Shown here one piece after another: positions 17,537 through 26,133 of a DNA stretch of 64,000 bases; positions within the stretch are counted from its first letter, which is position 1; each line of letters begins with the position of its first letter. The position numbers and the translations under genes are program-made. The notes beneath the pieces are model-generated. The model had not been told where the DNA came from. It ran no database searches and saw only the letters and a list, made by a program, of their open reading frames with translations. Source of the DNA: Pirellulales bacterium (GTDB lineage Bacteria; Planctomycetota; Planctomycetia; Pirellulales; JAEUIK01); NCBI GenBank assembly GCA_019636335.1, contig JAHBXR010000012.1, forward strand, positions 124,001-188,000, read 5' to 3'.

Positions 17537-19024
17537 GTGAAGATCGATACGCTCGATTCGTCCGTCGTCGAAGCAGAAGCCGATGCCCTGGTCGTCCCCG
17601 TCTTTGCCGGCGCGCCGTTGTCGGGCAGTGCCGCCACACTCGATCGAGCCGCCGGAGGCCTGATCGAGCGGCTCATCGGCACGGGCGAGTTCGGGGCGAA
17701 GCCTTACGAGACGTTGACGTTGCACAGCCCCGCGGGCGTGCGTGCGCCGCTGGTGTTGCTCGTGGGGCTCGGCAAGCGCGAAGAATGGAATCAAGGCCTC
17801 GCCTTTCGAGCCGCAGCGGCCGCGGCGCGGGCCTTGGCCACCAAGCGACGACGCAGCATCGCGTACTTTCTCGAAGTCGACGCCGAGGGTGAACGCTTCG
17901 CGGCGGCGGGCATTGCCGGCGTGATTACCGGGTGCGTGGGCCAGGATCTTTATCGCGCCGAAAAGAAGCTCTTTCCGTTTGGCGAGCTGCATTGGGCCGG
18001 CGCCGACGAGGCCGCCCTCGACGAAGGTCGCATTCTCGGCGAAGCGATCAATCTTGCGCGGCGGCTGGTCAACGAGCCCCCGGATGTCCTCTATCCCGCG
18101 ACGTTCGCCGAGCGCGCCGTGGAACTCTCGGCCGAGCACGGACTCGAGTGCGAGGTTTGGGACGAGAAGCTGCTTGCCGACGAGCGGATGTTCTCGCTCT
18201 TGGGGGTCGCGCGCGGCTCGGCCAACCCCCCTCGCATGGTCCTGCTGCGTTATCGCGGCGCCCCCGAGGCGCCGCTGGTGGCGCTAGTGGGTAAGGGAGT
18301 CACCTTCGATTCGGGGGGCCTCTCGCTGAAGCCCAGCGATTCGATGCAGACGATGAAGTGCGACATGGCGGGCGCCGCGACCGTGCTGGCCGCCATGACG
18401 GCGATCGCGCGGCTGGGCCTGCGCGTGAATGTCATCGGCATGCTGGGCCTCGTCGAGAACATGCCCGGCGGAAACTCGTTCAAGTTGGGCGACGTGCTCA
18501 CCGCGCGAAACGGTCGCACGATCGAAGTGCTCAATACCGATGCCGAAGGTCGCCTCGTGCTGGCCGATGTGCTCTCGATCGCCATCGAGCTCGGCGCGAC
18601 CAGAATCGTCGATCTGGCGACGCTGACCGGCGCGTGCATGGTGGCCCTGGGGCCGCGCGTGGCCGGCCTGATGACCAACGACCAGCCGTGGTGCGACGAT
18701 CTTCTGGCCGCCGCGGCCGCGAGTGGCGAGCCGTGCTGGCAGTTGCCCATGTTCGCCGACTACGGCGACATGATTCGCAGCGAAGTGGCCGACATCAAGA
18801 ACATCGGCGAAGGCCGCTGGGGGGGGGCGATTACGGCGGCCAAGTTCCTCGAAGAGTTTGTCAGCGGCAAGCCGTGGACGCATTGCGACATTGCCGGGCC
18901 AGCCTTCGCCGAAAAGCCCTCGAAGTGGGCCGACGCCGGCGGAACGGGCTATTTCGTCCGCACGCTGGTCGAGCTGGCACGCCGGCTCGAAGACTCGAAC
19001 GCCAACGCTCCGGCGCCCCGCTAG
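17537..19024 (+). CDS. pepA: Leucyl aminopeptidase (M17 family)
   Basis: The start is GTG 17537, which gives 495 aa, the normal length for cytosolic M17 aminopeptidases. These hexameric enzymes use two metal ions to remove N-terminal residues from peptides. The N-terminal macrodomain-like part is followed by the catalytic part, with K-G-V-T-F-D-S-G-G-L-S-L-K-P near residues 253-266, the C-D-M-A-G-A-A region near 275 and the family signature NTDAEGRL (333-340). G-G-A-I-T-A-A-K-F-L lies near 430. All metal ligands expected in these motifs appear present. No export signal is seen. Confidence 0.95.
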   Translation: MKIDTLDSSVVEAEADALVVPVFAGAPLSGSAATLDRAAGGLIERLIGTGEFGAKPYETLTLHSPAGVRAPLVLLVGLGKREEWNQGLAFRAAAAAARALATKRRRSIAYFLEVDAEGERFAAAGIAGVITGCVGQDLYRAEKKLFPFGELHWAGADEAALDEGRILGEAINLARRLVNEPPDVLYPATFAERAVELSAEHGLECEVWDEKLLADERMFSLLGVARGSANPPRMVLLRYRGAPEAPLVALVGKGVTFDSGGLSLKPSDSMQTMKCDMAGAATVLAAMTAIARLGLRVNVIGMLGLVENMPGGNSFKLGDVLTARNGRTIEVLNTDAEGRLVLADVLSIAIELGATRIVDLATLTGACMVALGPRVAGLMTNDQPWCDDLLAAAAASGEPCWQLPMFADYGDMIRSEVADIKNIGEGRWGGAITAAKFLEEFVSGKPWTHCDIAGPAFAEKPSKWADAGGTGYFVRTLVELARRLEDSNANAPAPR

Positions 19025-19134
19025 CCGACCGGCTCAAGTTTCTGCTCGCGATCTCCGATAACCCGAGCGTCTCGCGCTGCGCGCGTGGGGCACAACGGGG
19101 CAAGCACTCGGTCGAAACGGAAGGTCGCGCGGAG

Positions 19135-20175
19135 ATGCGAATTACCTGGCTCGTCGATGCCGATGTGCAGCAGGTGGGGGGGCAATTCACCTCTCCCGCG
19201 GCTAGCGTGCGCTATCGCGTGCTAGCACCCGCCACCGAATTGGCGGCCTACGGGCATCAGAGTCGTATCTTGCGATTCGACCCCGCCATGCCGATCGAGA
19301 CGCTCGATCAGTACCTGGCCTCCGATGTGCTCGTCGTGTCCAAGGTTCTCACACGGGGCAAGTACGAGCTTGTCGCCCGGGCACAGACGCTCGGCACGCG
19401 GGTGGTCTTCGATCTCTGCGACGACCATTTCCATACGCCGCAGCTCGAGGTGACCTATCGGCGACTGGCGGCCGCGGCCGATCGGCTTGTTGCCAGCACG
19501 TCGGAGATGGCCGCCGTCATCGAGCGCGAGACAGGCTTGCAGGCCGTGGTCGTGAGCGATCCCTGCGAGGGGCCCGCGGGCGAAGCCTGCTTCTCGCCCG
19601 ACGACAGCCGTCTGCGGCTGCTCTGGTTCGGGCATCCGACGAATTTCGACACCTTGGCCTCCATCGTGCCGGGGCTGCAGCAGCTAGCACGCGAGTTGCC
19701 CCTGGATCTCGAAGTGATCAGCGATCCGGCCGGTACGCGGATCGAAGAAGCATTGCGCTCGCTCGATGGAGGCGCGGGTTCGAACTTCACCACGCGCTTC
19801 ACCCGTTGGAGTCCCGCCGCCACGTGGCAGGGGCTGGCGGCGTGCGATCTCGTGCTGCTGCCGAGTCTCGAAGGATCGCGCAAGCAGGTGAAGAGCCCCA
19901 ATCGACTGGTCGAGTCGTTGCGGGCAGGTCGGTTTGTCGTCGCCTATCCATTGCCGTCGTATCGCTGCTTTGCCGACTACGTGTGGCTTGGCGAGGATGT
20001 GTGCGACGGGGTGCGCTGGGCTCTCGCTCATCGCGCCGCGGCCGAGCATCGTCTCCTGGCAGGCCAGCGCTATGTAAACCAGCATTGCTCGGCAGCCGCC
20101 CTGGCCCGGCTATGGGATGCCGTGTTGGCCGGCGTCGTCGAACGCCTGCCGACGACTTCGGCCGCGGCGCGGTAA
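19135..20175 (+). CDS. Glycosyltransferase-like protein
   Basis: The frame is open further upstream, but ATG 19135 gives a natural N-terminus (R-I-T-W-L-V-D-A-D) and 346 aa. The pattern is that of GT-B family 4-like glycosyltransferases: an N-terminal Rossmann part with V-V-F-D-L-C-D-D-H-F, L-L-W-F-G-H-P-T-N near 160, and a C-terminal part with C-D-L-V-L-L-P-S and N-R-L-V-E-S-L-R-A-G-R-F-V-V. The donor and acceptor are unknown. It lies just before a minus-strand group of sugar- and lipid-modifying enzymes, with which it converges, and may contribute to the same surface glycan. Confidence 0.7.
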   Translation: MRITWLVDADVQQVGGQFTSPAASVRYRVLAPATELAAYGHQSRILRFDPAMPIETLDQYLASDVLVVSKVLTRGKYELVARAQTLGTRVVFDLCDDHFHTPQLEVTYRRLAAAADRLVASTSEMAAVIERETGLQAVVVSDPCEGPAGEACFSPDDSRLRLLWFGHPTNFDTLASIVPGLQQLARELPLDLEVISDPAGTRIEEALRSLDGGAGSNFTTRFTRWSPAATWQGLAACDLVLLPSLEGSRKQVKSPNRLVESLRAGRFVVAYPLPSYRCFADYVWLGEDVCDGVRWALAHRAAAEHRLLAGQRYVNQHCSAAALARLWDAVLAGVVERLPTTSAAAR

Positions 20176-20264
20176 ACGAACGGCACGACCGCGCCAATGC
20201 GTCGGACGCGCGGCACCGCGAGCGGTGGCCTTGCGTATCCGTGCAAACAAGCGGGCCCGATTGC

Positions 20265-21479
20265 TCAGCCGCCGAGCTTGGAGAGCTCTTCCCTCAGCTC
20301 TTGGCTGCGGGGATTCAGCGCCAAGGCACGTTGGAACAGCACGCTGGCTTGCTTCGTCGCGCCGTGTGCCGCATGAAGGCGACCGACCTTGGTGAGCAAC
20401 GAGATCGAATCGGGCTTGAGTCGCAGCGCTTGTTCGTAGTGACTCAGGGCCTCTTGGTGCAGGCCGCGCGCGGCGCTCGCCTCGCCCAGGTTCACGTGGG
20501 CTTCGCAGAATTGCGGATGCTCGGCGACCAGCCGGCGGAACAGGGTGCAGGCCTCTTCGGTGCGCCCCGCCACCCACAGCGCGGTCCCCAGCGTATTCAA
20601 GTAGCGCGGTTCCTGCGGGGTGAGCATGGCAGCCCGCTCGGCCCATTCGACGGCGGCCGTGTGATTGCCCAACTGCAGTTCGCAAATCGACAGCAGATGC
20701 GCGGGATCGGGCCAGCTCGGATGATCGAGCGCGAGTCCGCGGTACTGCAAGCGCGCCCCGGCGGCATCGCCGGCCTGGTGGCGCGAGGCGGCGTCGGCCA
20801 GTTCCTGCGCCGCGGGGCGCCGCGCCGCGGTGCGTACCTTGCCGGGTGAATCGGCCCAGCCGACGATGAAGTCGTCGATCACGCGATCCAACACCCGCGC
20901 GCCGAGCGATTCGAGATACTCGATCGCCGCGTAAGGCTTCTGGCCGTAGTGCCGCACGCCGTGGAACTTTTCTTCGACGATGATGATCGGCTGGTTCTCG
21001 AGCAGCGTGGCTCGGGCTCCCTCGAGCACTTGCAGCTCGAAGCCCTCGGTATCGATCTTGATGTATCCCACGCCCGTCAGGCGGAAGTCGTCGAGGCGGC
21101 CGACCGGGATCAAGCCACGGCGTGTCGGCGAAACATGAGTCATGCCGGTGTGCGAGGCATCGTACTCGAACGAGACGGCCCCCGGCTTCGCCCCCAGTGC
21201 GATCGGCACCACGTCGAGCCGCTCGTTGCGGACGTTCATTTCGAGGCAGGCGCGCAGCTCTCCCATCGGTTCGAAGGCGACCACGCGTTGAAAACGCTCG
21301 AGCAGCGCCTTGCTCCACAGTCCGACGTGCGCCCCGATGTCGATCGCCAGGTTCCAGCTCGTGACGAACTCGAGCGAGCGATGAAGCTGCCGTGGCTGAT
21401 ACGTTCCGCCCGAGGCCTCGAGGTATTGCGGCATGTGGGCTTCAGCGTCGGGCAGGAAGATGCCGGAGACTTGTTTCAT
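20265..21479 (-). CDS. FkbM-family methyltransferase fused to TPR repeats
   Basis: The 404-aa product has two parts. Residues about 40-210 are an FkbM-type SAM-dependent methyltransferase: DIGAHVGLWS (47-56) is the SAM-binding motif I, V-V-A-F-E-P-M follows, and Y-I-K-I-D-T-E-G-F-E-L-Q-V-L-E-G-A is the FkbM hallmark. Residues about 230-404 form four or five TPRs (for example L-N-T-L-G-T-A-L-W-V-A-G-R and V-N-L-G-E-A-S-A-A-R-G). FkbM enzymes O-methylate sugars or polyketides. Here a surface glycan is the likely target, and the TPRs may dock a partner. The upstream methyltransferase gene ends 33 nt before, so they probably share a transcript. Confidence 0.85.
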   Translation of the reverse strand: MKQVSGIFLPDAEAHMPQYLEASGGTYQPRQLHRSLEFVTSWNLAIDIGAHVGLWSKALLERFQRVVAFEPMGELRACLEMNVRNERLDVVPIALGAKPGAVSFEYDASHTGMTHVSPTRRGLIPVGRLDDFRLTGVGYIKIDTEGFELQVLEGARATLLENQPIIIVEEKFHGVRHYGQKPYAAIEYLESLGARVLDRVIDDFIVGWADSPGKVRTAARRPAAQELADAASRHQAGDAAGARLQYRGLALDHPSWPDPAHLLSICELQLGNHTAAVEWAERAAMLTPQEPRYLNTLGTALWVAGRTEEACTLFRRLVAEHPQFCEAHVNLGEASAARGLHQEALSHYEQALRLKPDSISLLTKVGRLHAAHGATKQASVLFQRALALNPRSQELREELSKLGG

Positions 21480-21512
21480 CGGAGTCGGTTTCCTGGTGTC
21501 TGATTAAGCGGT

Positions 21513-22106
21513 TCAAGCGGCGCAACGGGCTTCGGCCCGCTTGATTCCGAGCATGTTCACCATGAGATAGGGCAGGTATTTCCGTTGAGGTCCCCCCGCG
21601 GCGGCCAGATGGACGGCCAGCGCGTTGTCGACGTCGATGTGCTCGGCGTCGATCTGATAGAACTCGCCTTCGGCCGTCGTCGAGTAATAGGCGCGCTGCC
21701 AGTCGAACTCTTCGAACAGCGTCGAGATGCCGCGGAACGAGAAGCGGAAGTAATCGTCGGGATAGGCGTGGTAGCGCCAGACCCAGGGGACCGAGATGTA
21801 GAGCAATCCCCCCGGCCGCAGCAAGCGCGTAATATTATCGGCCATTAACCAGGGCTTGGGGACGTGCTCGAGCACCGAGCAGCAGACCGCGAGCGCGAAA
21901 TGATGCTCGGGCAGTCCGGCCGTTCCCTGGGTCAGGTCGGCCACGCGATCGACCCCCTTGCCCGGCGCGAGATCGACCCCCACGTAGACGTTTTGCCGGT
22001 AGAAATCGCGAAAGCTGGCCGTGCTGCCATAGTCCTTGCTGCCGACTTCGAGGATCGGGCCATCGATCGTCGGCACCAGCGAACGCAAGAGCGTGATTTG
22101 ATTCAT
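21513..22106 (-). CDS. Class I SAM-dependent methyltransferase
   Basis: ATG 22106 is chosen because the upstream frame (to 22286) is the antisense-shifted shadow of the next gene. The 197-aa protein shows I-L-E-V-G-S-K-D-Y-G-S (SAM motif I), Y-V-G-V-D-L-A-P-G-K-G, C-C-S-V-L-E-H-V-P-K-P-W and L-L-R-P-G-G-L-L-Y-I-S-V-P-W, the usual order in Methyltransf_11-type enzymes. The C-terminal half (Y-L-P-Y-L-M-V-N-M-L-G-I-K-R) is unassigned. It lies 22 nt after the CmcI-like gene and 33 nt before the FkbM gene, so a three-gene operon is likely. The substrate is probably a glycan or lipid headgroup. Confidence 0.8.
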   Translation of the reverse strand: MNQITLLRSLVPTIDGPILEVGSKDYGSTASFRDFYRQNVYVGVDLAPGKGVDRVADLTQGTAGLPEHHFALAVCCSVLEHVPKPWLMADNITRLLRPGGLLYISVPWVWRYHAYPDDYFRFSFRGISTLFEEFDWQRAYYSTTAEGEFYQIDAEHIDVDNALAVHLAAAGGPQRKYLPYLMVNMLGIKRAEARCAA

Positions 22107-22128
22107 GTCACCCAAGTTCGGCTCCCAT

Positions 22129-22824
22129 CTAGCGTAGACGCTTGAGATAGCCGTGGCGATTGAACGACACGAGCAGTTTTTCCATCTTCCGATCGATGGC
22201 GAAGTCATCGCGGCGGCCGAGGAACTCGAACACAGCCTCTCGCGCGCCCGGCTGCGACTCCTTGGCGATCGGATCGCCCGTGACAATGGTGTCTTCGACG
22301 ATCAGATAGCCCCCCACGTGTACGAGCCGCGAGTAGATCTCCATTTCGCGTAGCACATGTTCGCGGCGGTGATCGGAATCGAGAATCACCAGCACGCGCT
22401 TGCCCTGGCCGATGTGCTCGGTGACGTGGCGTTCCATCTCGGGCGACGTCGACGAGCCGATCAGGTAGGTAATCCGTGGATGTCGCGGCCAGTTGGCCGC
22501 CGCGCGGATATCGATCGTCAGCACGTTGCCATGTTGGACCAGGTCGCAGATCGACGCCAGATACAAGGCGCTCCCCCCGTGCGCCGTGCCGGTTTCGACG
22601 ATGTAATCCGGCCGTAATTCATGCACGATCTCCTGATAGAGCCAGAGATCGAGCGGGCATTTGAGCGTGGGCACTCCCAACCAGTGCGTGTTACCCCAGG
22701 TGAGCCCCCGGTAGCGGGCATTGTAGTACACGCGATGAAATTCATCGACGGTGCGACGCTGATGGGCGTCGAAGTCGGCGAGATATTCGCTCGGTGGCGC
22801 GGGCAATGCTGAGAGGGTTTCCAT
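22129..22824 (-). CDS. CmcI-like (cephalosporin hydroxylase family) methyltransferase-fold protein
   Basis: The 231-aa product matches the CmcI family: Y-I-V-E-T-G-T-A-H-G-G-S-A-L-Y-L-A-S-I (SAM motif I region, about 78-96), V-L-T-I-D-I-R, R-V-L-V-I-L-D-S-D-H-R-R-E-H-V and G-G-Y-L-I-V-E-D-T. The name comes from cephamycin synthesis, but most members occur in O-antigen or rhamnose-modification clusters and probably act as methyltransferases. Its place as first gene of a three-gene minus-strand run with two other methyltransferases supports surface glycan decoration. Confidence 0.85.
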   Translation of the reverse strand: METLSALPAPPSEYLADFDAHQRRTVDEFHRVYYNARYRGLTWGNTHWLGVPTLKCPLDLWLYQEIVHELRPDYIVETGTAHGGSALYLASICDLVQHGNVLTIDIRAAANWPRHPRITYLIGSSTSPEMERHVTEHIGQGKRVLVILDSDHRREHVLREMEIYSRLVHVGGYLIVEDTIVTGDPIAKESQPGAREAVFEFLGRRDDFAIDRKMEKLLVSFNRHGYLKRLR

Positions 22825-22977
22825 GCACGTTTCCGAAAAGTGACGGACGTCGCGCCAGCGGTCGATAGGTTCGGCGCAGAAGGTGGCACTACGACGTTAT
22901 CGACCACAGCGAGCGCGTGACTTTACGCGTTGGCCAAACTGTGATGACAGTGGGCAGGGGTCAGTGGCCAGTGGCCA

Positions 22978-23073
22978 GCGAGCGGGTGGCACCGATGTTT
23001 TCGCGCGGCCCGCTGGCGGAGCAGAACACGCTCAAGTCGCGAAGACGTCGGTGTTGCGCAGCAACAAGAGGGT
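22978..23073 (+). repeat. Dispersed palindromic repeat unit, copy A
   Basis: The unit has 16-nt arms CACCGATGTTTTCGCG (22990-23005) and CGCGAAGACGTCGGTG (23038-23053), 14 of 16 complementary, spaced by 32 nt. A 13-nt hairpin GTTGC-GCA-GCAAC follows (23053-23065), then AAGAGG. By hand alignment 88 of 96 positions match the reverse complement of 25996-26091. A low-complexity AGTGGCC stretch (22948-22977) precedes it, as also in the other copy. The rest of this 0.4-kb gap has no gene. It contains GGCGGAATCGTCCGTG (about 23149-23164), which looks like a remnant outer arm of a facing unit, and a 35-nt element at 23193-23227 shared with 31794-31828. Confidence 0.85.
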
Positions 23074-23192
23074 TGCTGCCATGTCGGCCTCTTTGTTCGA
23101 CTACCCACGAGGGGGCTGTCTGGCGAACCCTCGGTCGTGGTTGAGGTCGGCGGAATCGTCCGTGCTGCTTTCGGTACTAGCATCAATCGGCC

Positions 23193-23227
23193 TGCGAGCC
23201 GTGGGCAGCTTTGCTGCGAACTTGGCG
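23193..23227 (+). repeat. 35-nt dispersed module shared with 31794-31828
   Basis: This stretch matches 31794-31828 at 32 of 35 positions. Its core is GCAGCTTTGCTGCGAAC, containing the small palindrome GCAGC-TTT-GCTGC. Both copies lie between genes. It is part of the same repeat-rich gap as copy A. Confidence 0.75.
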
Positions 23228-23257
23228 CGTGCTGTGCCAGCGTGGCTACGACAGCAG

Positions 23258-24124
23258 CTATTGTTGCTGCTGAAAGGCGGCCAACCAGGCTTCCCGCCGG
23301 CGCTCGAATGCCGCGCAGAGCCGTTGCGTGATCGGGCCGACTCGGCCATCGGCGATCTTCTGGCCATCGACTGAAACGACTCCCAGCACCTCGGTGGTGG
23401 TGCCGGTGAGAAACACCTCATCCGCGGCCAGCAATTCGTCTCGCGAAACGGGACGTTCCGCGACCTTCAGCCCCTCGGAGCGTGCGAGCTCGACCACGGC
23501 GTCGCGCGAAACCCCCGGCAAGATGGCGTGCGTCTTGGGAGGAGTGATGACTTCGCCCTGCTTGACGAGAAAGAAGTTCGTGCTCGAACCCTCGTTGAGC
23601 GTGTGATCGGGGTTCACGAATAGTGCCTCGAAGGCGCCGGCGGCATCGGCGGCCCGCTTGGCAAGCGTATTGGCGAGCAGGTTGGTGGTCTTCACGTCGC
23701 GCCGTGCCCAGCGTGTTTCGGGGGTGGTGATGACCGGAACGCCGCGCTCGTGCGTTTCTGCCGAGAGGGTACGCAACTCGCGCGCGGTGACGATGACCGT
23801 TGGCCGGAGGTCCTGGGGAGGCAGGTGCCCGCGCGGTGCGACTCCTCGTGTGACTTGGAGATATACCAGGGCCTGACCGAGTTGGCTTTGACGCACCGTT
23901 TCGGCGACCCAAGCGCGGATCTGCCGCAGATCTGCCGTGATGCCGAGAGCGTTGAGACTCGCCGCCAGCCGCCGGTAATGCTCTTCTTCCAGCCAGAGAC
24001 GTCCGCCGTAGGCGACGAAGACCTCGTACACGCTGTCGGCGAACAACAGTCCACGATCGTTGATCGGCACGGTCGCCTCGTCGATCGACGAGAATCGACC
24101 ATTCACGCTGGCCCATTCCGGCAT
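23258..24124 (-). CDS. dat: D-amino-acid aminotransferase (class IV PLP enzyme)
   Basis: ATG 24124 has a GAGGAG ribosome-binding site 9 nt upstream. The 288-aa enzyme belongs to fold-type IV aminotransferases. The details favour D-alanine transaminase: the PLP lysine is K145 in DVKTTNLLAN, the substrate-carboxylate residues R98 and H100 lie in VTRGVAPRGH, and the cofactor-nitrogen Glu is E178 in L-N-E-G-S-S-T. These match the numbering of the Bacillus D-amino-acid transaminase within one residue. It interconverts D-alanine and D-glutamate with keto acids, supplying peptidoglycan precursors. A branched-chain or ADC-lyase role is less likely. The gene is divergent from the Tat-protein gene. Confidence 0.88.
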   Translation of the reverse strand: MPEWASVNGRFSSIDEATVPINDRGLLFADSVYEVFVAYGGRLWLEEEHYRRLAASLNALGITADLRQIRAWVAETVRQSQLGQALVYLQVTRGVAPRGHLPPQDLRPTVIVTARELRTLSAETHERGVPVITTPETRWARRDVKTTNLLANTLAKRAADAAGAFEALFVNPDHTLNEGSSTNFFLVKQGEVITPPKTHAILPGVSRDAVVELARSEGLKVAERPVSRDELLAADEVFLTGTTTEVLGVVSVDGQKIADGRVGPITQRLCAAFERRREAWLAAFQQQQ

Positions 24125-24301
24125 GGCGGCATACTCCTCGTTGCTCGGAGGTTACGGTGTGCGACAACATATCGCGAAGCGACGCGCGCTGCCATCCCAG
24201 GGATCGGTTTCGCCTTGCCTGGCTGCCCGGGGCGCGCGAAGATTACAGAGGAAGCACAAGGGCAGGGGGGGCCGTCACGAGCCATGCAGGAGGGACGAGC
24301 C

Positions 24302-25831
24302 ATGCGCGGGTCATCACGCCGACGATTTCTGGGAACGACCGCAGCGGGTGGGGCGCTGGTGGGGCTGGGGGATTTCAGTTTCCTGTCCCGCTTGCGACCC
24401 GTCTCGGCCGACGAGCTGACGCCGCGGCCGAACATGGTCCGGTTACAGCCCGACATCGAGCCGCTGGTCCGGCTGCTCGAGAAGACGCCGCGCGAGCGCT
24501 TGCTCGAAGAGGTGGCCACGCGCATCGACGCGGGGCTTTCCTATCGCGAGTTACTTGCGGCGCTGCAACTGGCCGGTGTACGAAACATTCAGCCACGCCC
24601 GTCGGTCGGCTTTAAGTTTCATGGCGTGCTGGTAGTGAACTCGGCCCACCTGGCGAGTCTCGCCTCGAGCGGTAACGACCGCTGGCTGCCGATGTTCTGG
24701 GCGCTCGACTATTTCAAGAAGACGCAGGCCGACGACGAGCGCGAAGGGAACTGGACAATGGCGCCGGTCGATGAATCGCGCGTGCCGGGCCCGGCGGATG
24801 CGCGCAAGGAACTCGCCTCGGCGCTTGATGCCTGGGATTTCGAGCGAGCCGATTGGGCCACGGCCGGTTTCGTGCGTGCCGCGGGCGCGAACGAGGTGTT
24901 TGAGTTCTTCGCGCAGTATGGCGCGCGAGATTTCCGTTCCATCGGCCACAAGGCGATCTTCGTGGCCAATAGCTGGCGCACGCTGCAAACGATCGGTTGG
25001 CAGCATGCCGAGCCGATCATGCGCTCGCTGGCTTACGCCATTACGCAATACGACGGCCCCAATCCGGCCAAGTCAGACGAGTTGCCCGATCGGCCCTGGC
25101 GGTTGAATCAAGAACTCGCGCCGCAGCTTCGGACCGATTGGGTCCGGGGAGAGGAGCGTCCCGAGGCGACCAAGGAAGTCCTGGCGGCGTTGCGCGAGAC
25201 GCCGTACGACGTGGCCTGCCGCAAAGTGGTCGAGGTGGTGAACTCCGGCGCCGCGCCCGCGGCGGCCTGGGATGCCATCTTCGGCTGCGCCGGCGAACTG
25301 CTCATGCGCAAGCCGGGGATCGTGGCCTTGCATGCCGTGACCTCCGCCAATGCGCTCTACTTCGCGTACCTGACGAGCGGCGACGATCTCACGCGCCGCC
25401 TGATGTTGTTGCAGGGGACTGCGTTCGTCACGCTCTTCCGAGACGAGGTGGTGCGCCGCGGTGGCGAGATGGCCGACCTGCGCCTGGAGACCCTCGAGCC
25501 GGTGGCGCCCCCCAAGTCAGAAGAGGAGGCTCTGGCGGCGATCTTCCAGGATGTCAGCGGCAATCGGGCTTCCGCGGCGGCACGCGTGCTGGGGTATCTC
25601 GAGGCCGGCCGTTCTCCCGAAGACTTGATCGCCGCCGCGCGGCGCATGATCTTCCTCAAGGGGCGCGACTCGCACGACTACAAGTTCAGCTCCGCCGCGC
25701 TCGAAGATTTTTACAATGTCTCGCCCGCGTGGCGCAACCAGTTCCTGGCCACCGCCGTCTTCAACTTGAAGGGGACAGGCGATGCCGAAAACTCTCTGGT
25801 CGAACGGACACGCGCGGCGCTGGGTGCTTAG
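24302..25831 (+). CDS. Tat-exported, mostly helical protein with spaced histidines
   Basis: ATG 24302 is chosen over the longer open frame because AGGAGGGA lies 7 nt upstream and the product then begins with a twin-arginine signal (S-S-R-R-R-F-L-G, hydrophobic run A-A-G-G-A-L-V-G-L-G). The 509-aa protein looks mainly alpha-helical. Histidines sit in what look like conserved settings: F-K-F-H107-G, S-A-H116-L, I-G-H216-K, W-Q-H235-A, A-L-H344-A-V-T and R-D-S-H458-D-Y-K. That pattern is reminiscent of questin-oxidase-like proteins but I cannot confirm this. A metal or cofactor loaded in the cytoplasm before Tat export would fit. The protein and the divergent transaminase are bracketed by inverted repeats. 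Confidence 0.7.
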   Translation: MRGSSRRRFLGTTAAGGALVGLGDFSFLSRLRPVSADELTPRPNMVRLQPDIEPLVRLLEKTPRERLLEEVATRIDAGLSYRELLAALQLAGVRNIQPRPSVGFKFHGVLVVNSAHLASLASSGNDRWLPMFWALDYFKKTQADDEREGNWTMAPVDESRVPGPADARKELASALDAWDFERADWATAGFVRAAGANEVFEFFAQYGARDFRSIGHKAIFVANSWRTLQTIGWQHAEPIMRSLAYAITQYDGPNPAKSDELPDRPWRLNQELAPQLRTDWVRGEERPEATKEVLAALRETPYDVACRKVVEVVNSGAAPAAAWDAIFGCAGELLMRKPGIVALHAVTSANALYFAYLTSGDDLTRRLMLLQGTAFVTLFRDEVVRRGGEMADLRLETLEPVAPPKSEEEALAAIFQDVSGNRASAAARVLGYLEAGRSPEDLIAAARRMIFLKGRDSHDYKFSSAALEDFYNVSPAWRNQFLATAVFNLKGTGDAENSLVERTRAALGA

Positions 25832-25860
25832 GGCACGGCGATTCAATCGCCTCCGGGGGG

Positions 25861-26091
25861 GTAGCACTGATGATTCTGCGGAGCGAACTTGCGACTTGAT
25901 GCACGCAAGTCGCAGGATCGTCCGTGTCGCGCAGCGACAAGAGGTTTGAGCGCACGTTGTAGTTCTTCGGCAACAGATTGAGAGGAGTCGAACAGACCCT
26001 CTTATTGCTGCGCAACTCCGACGTCTTCGCGACTGGAGTGTGTTCTGCTCCGCCAACGGGCCGCGCGAAAACGTCGGTGCCCCCCGCTCAC
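25861..26091. repeat. Facing pair of dispersed palindromic units, copies B1 and B2
   Basis: B1 (plus) has arms CACTGATGATTCTGCG (25865-25880) and CGCAGGATCGTCCGTG (25911-25926), 13 of 16 complementary, spacer 30 nt. Its hairpin is GTCGC-GCA-GCGAC (25926-25938). B2 (minus) has arms at 26064-26079 and 26016-26031, 14 of 16 complementary, spacer 32 nt, hairpin at 26004-26016. The two hairpins face each other across 65 nt. 25996-26091 is the inverted partner of copy A. An AGTGG-type low-complexity stretch follows (26087-26130). This fills the whole gap between the Tat-protein and GNAT-like genes. Confidence 0.85.
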
Positions 26092-26133
26092 TAACCACTA
26101 ACCACTATCCCCTGACCACTGACCACTGCCCCC

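Noticed and set aside
22948..22977. AGTGGCC-type tandem as a possible CRISPR start
   Set aside because: Repeat length and spacing are irregular, there are no spacers and no cas genes.
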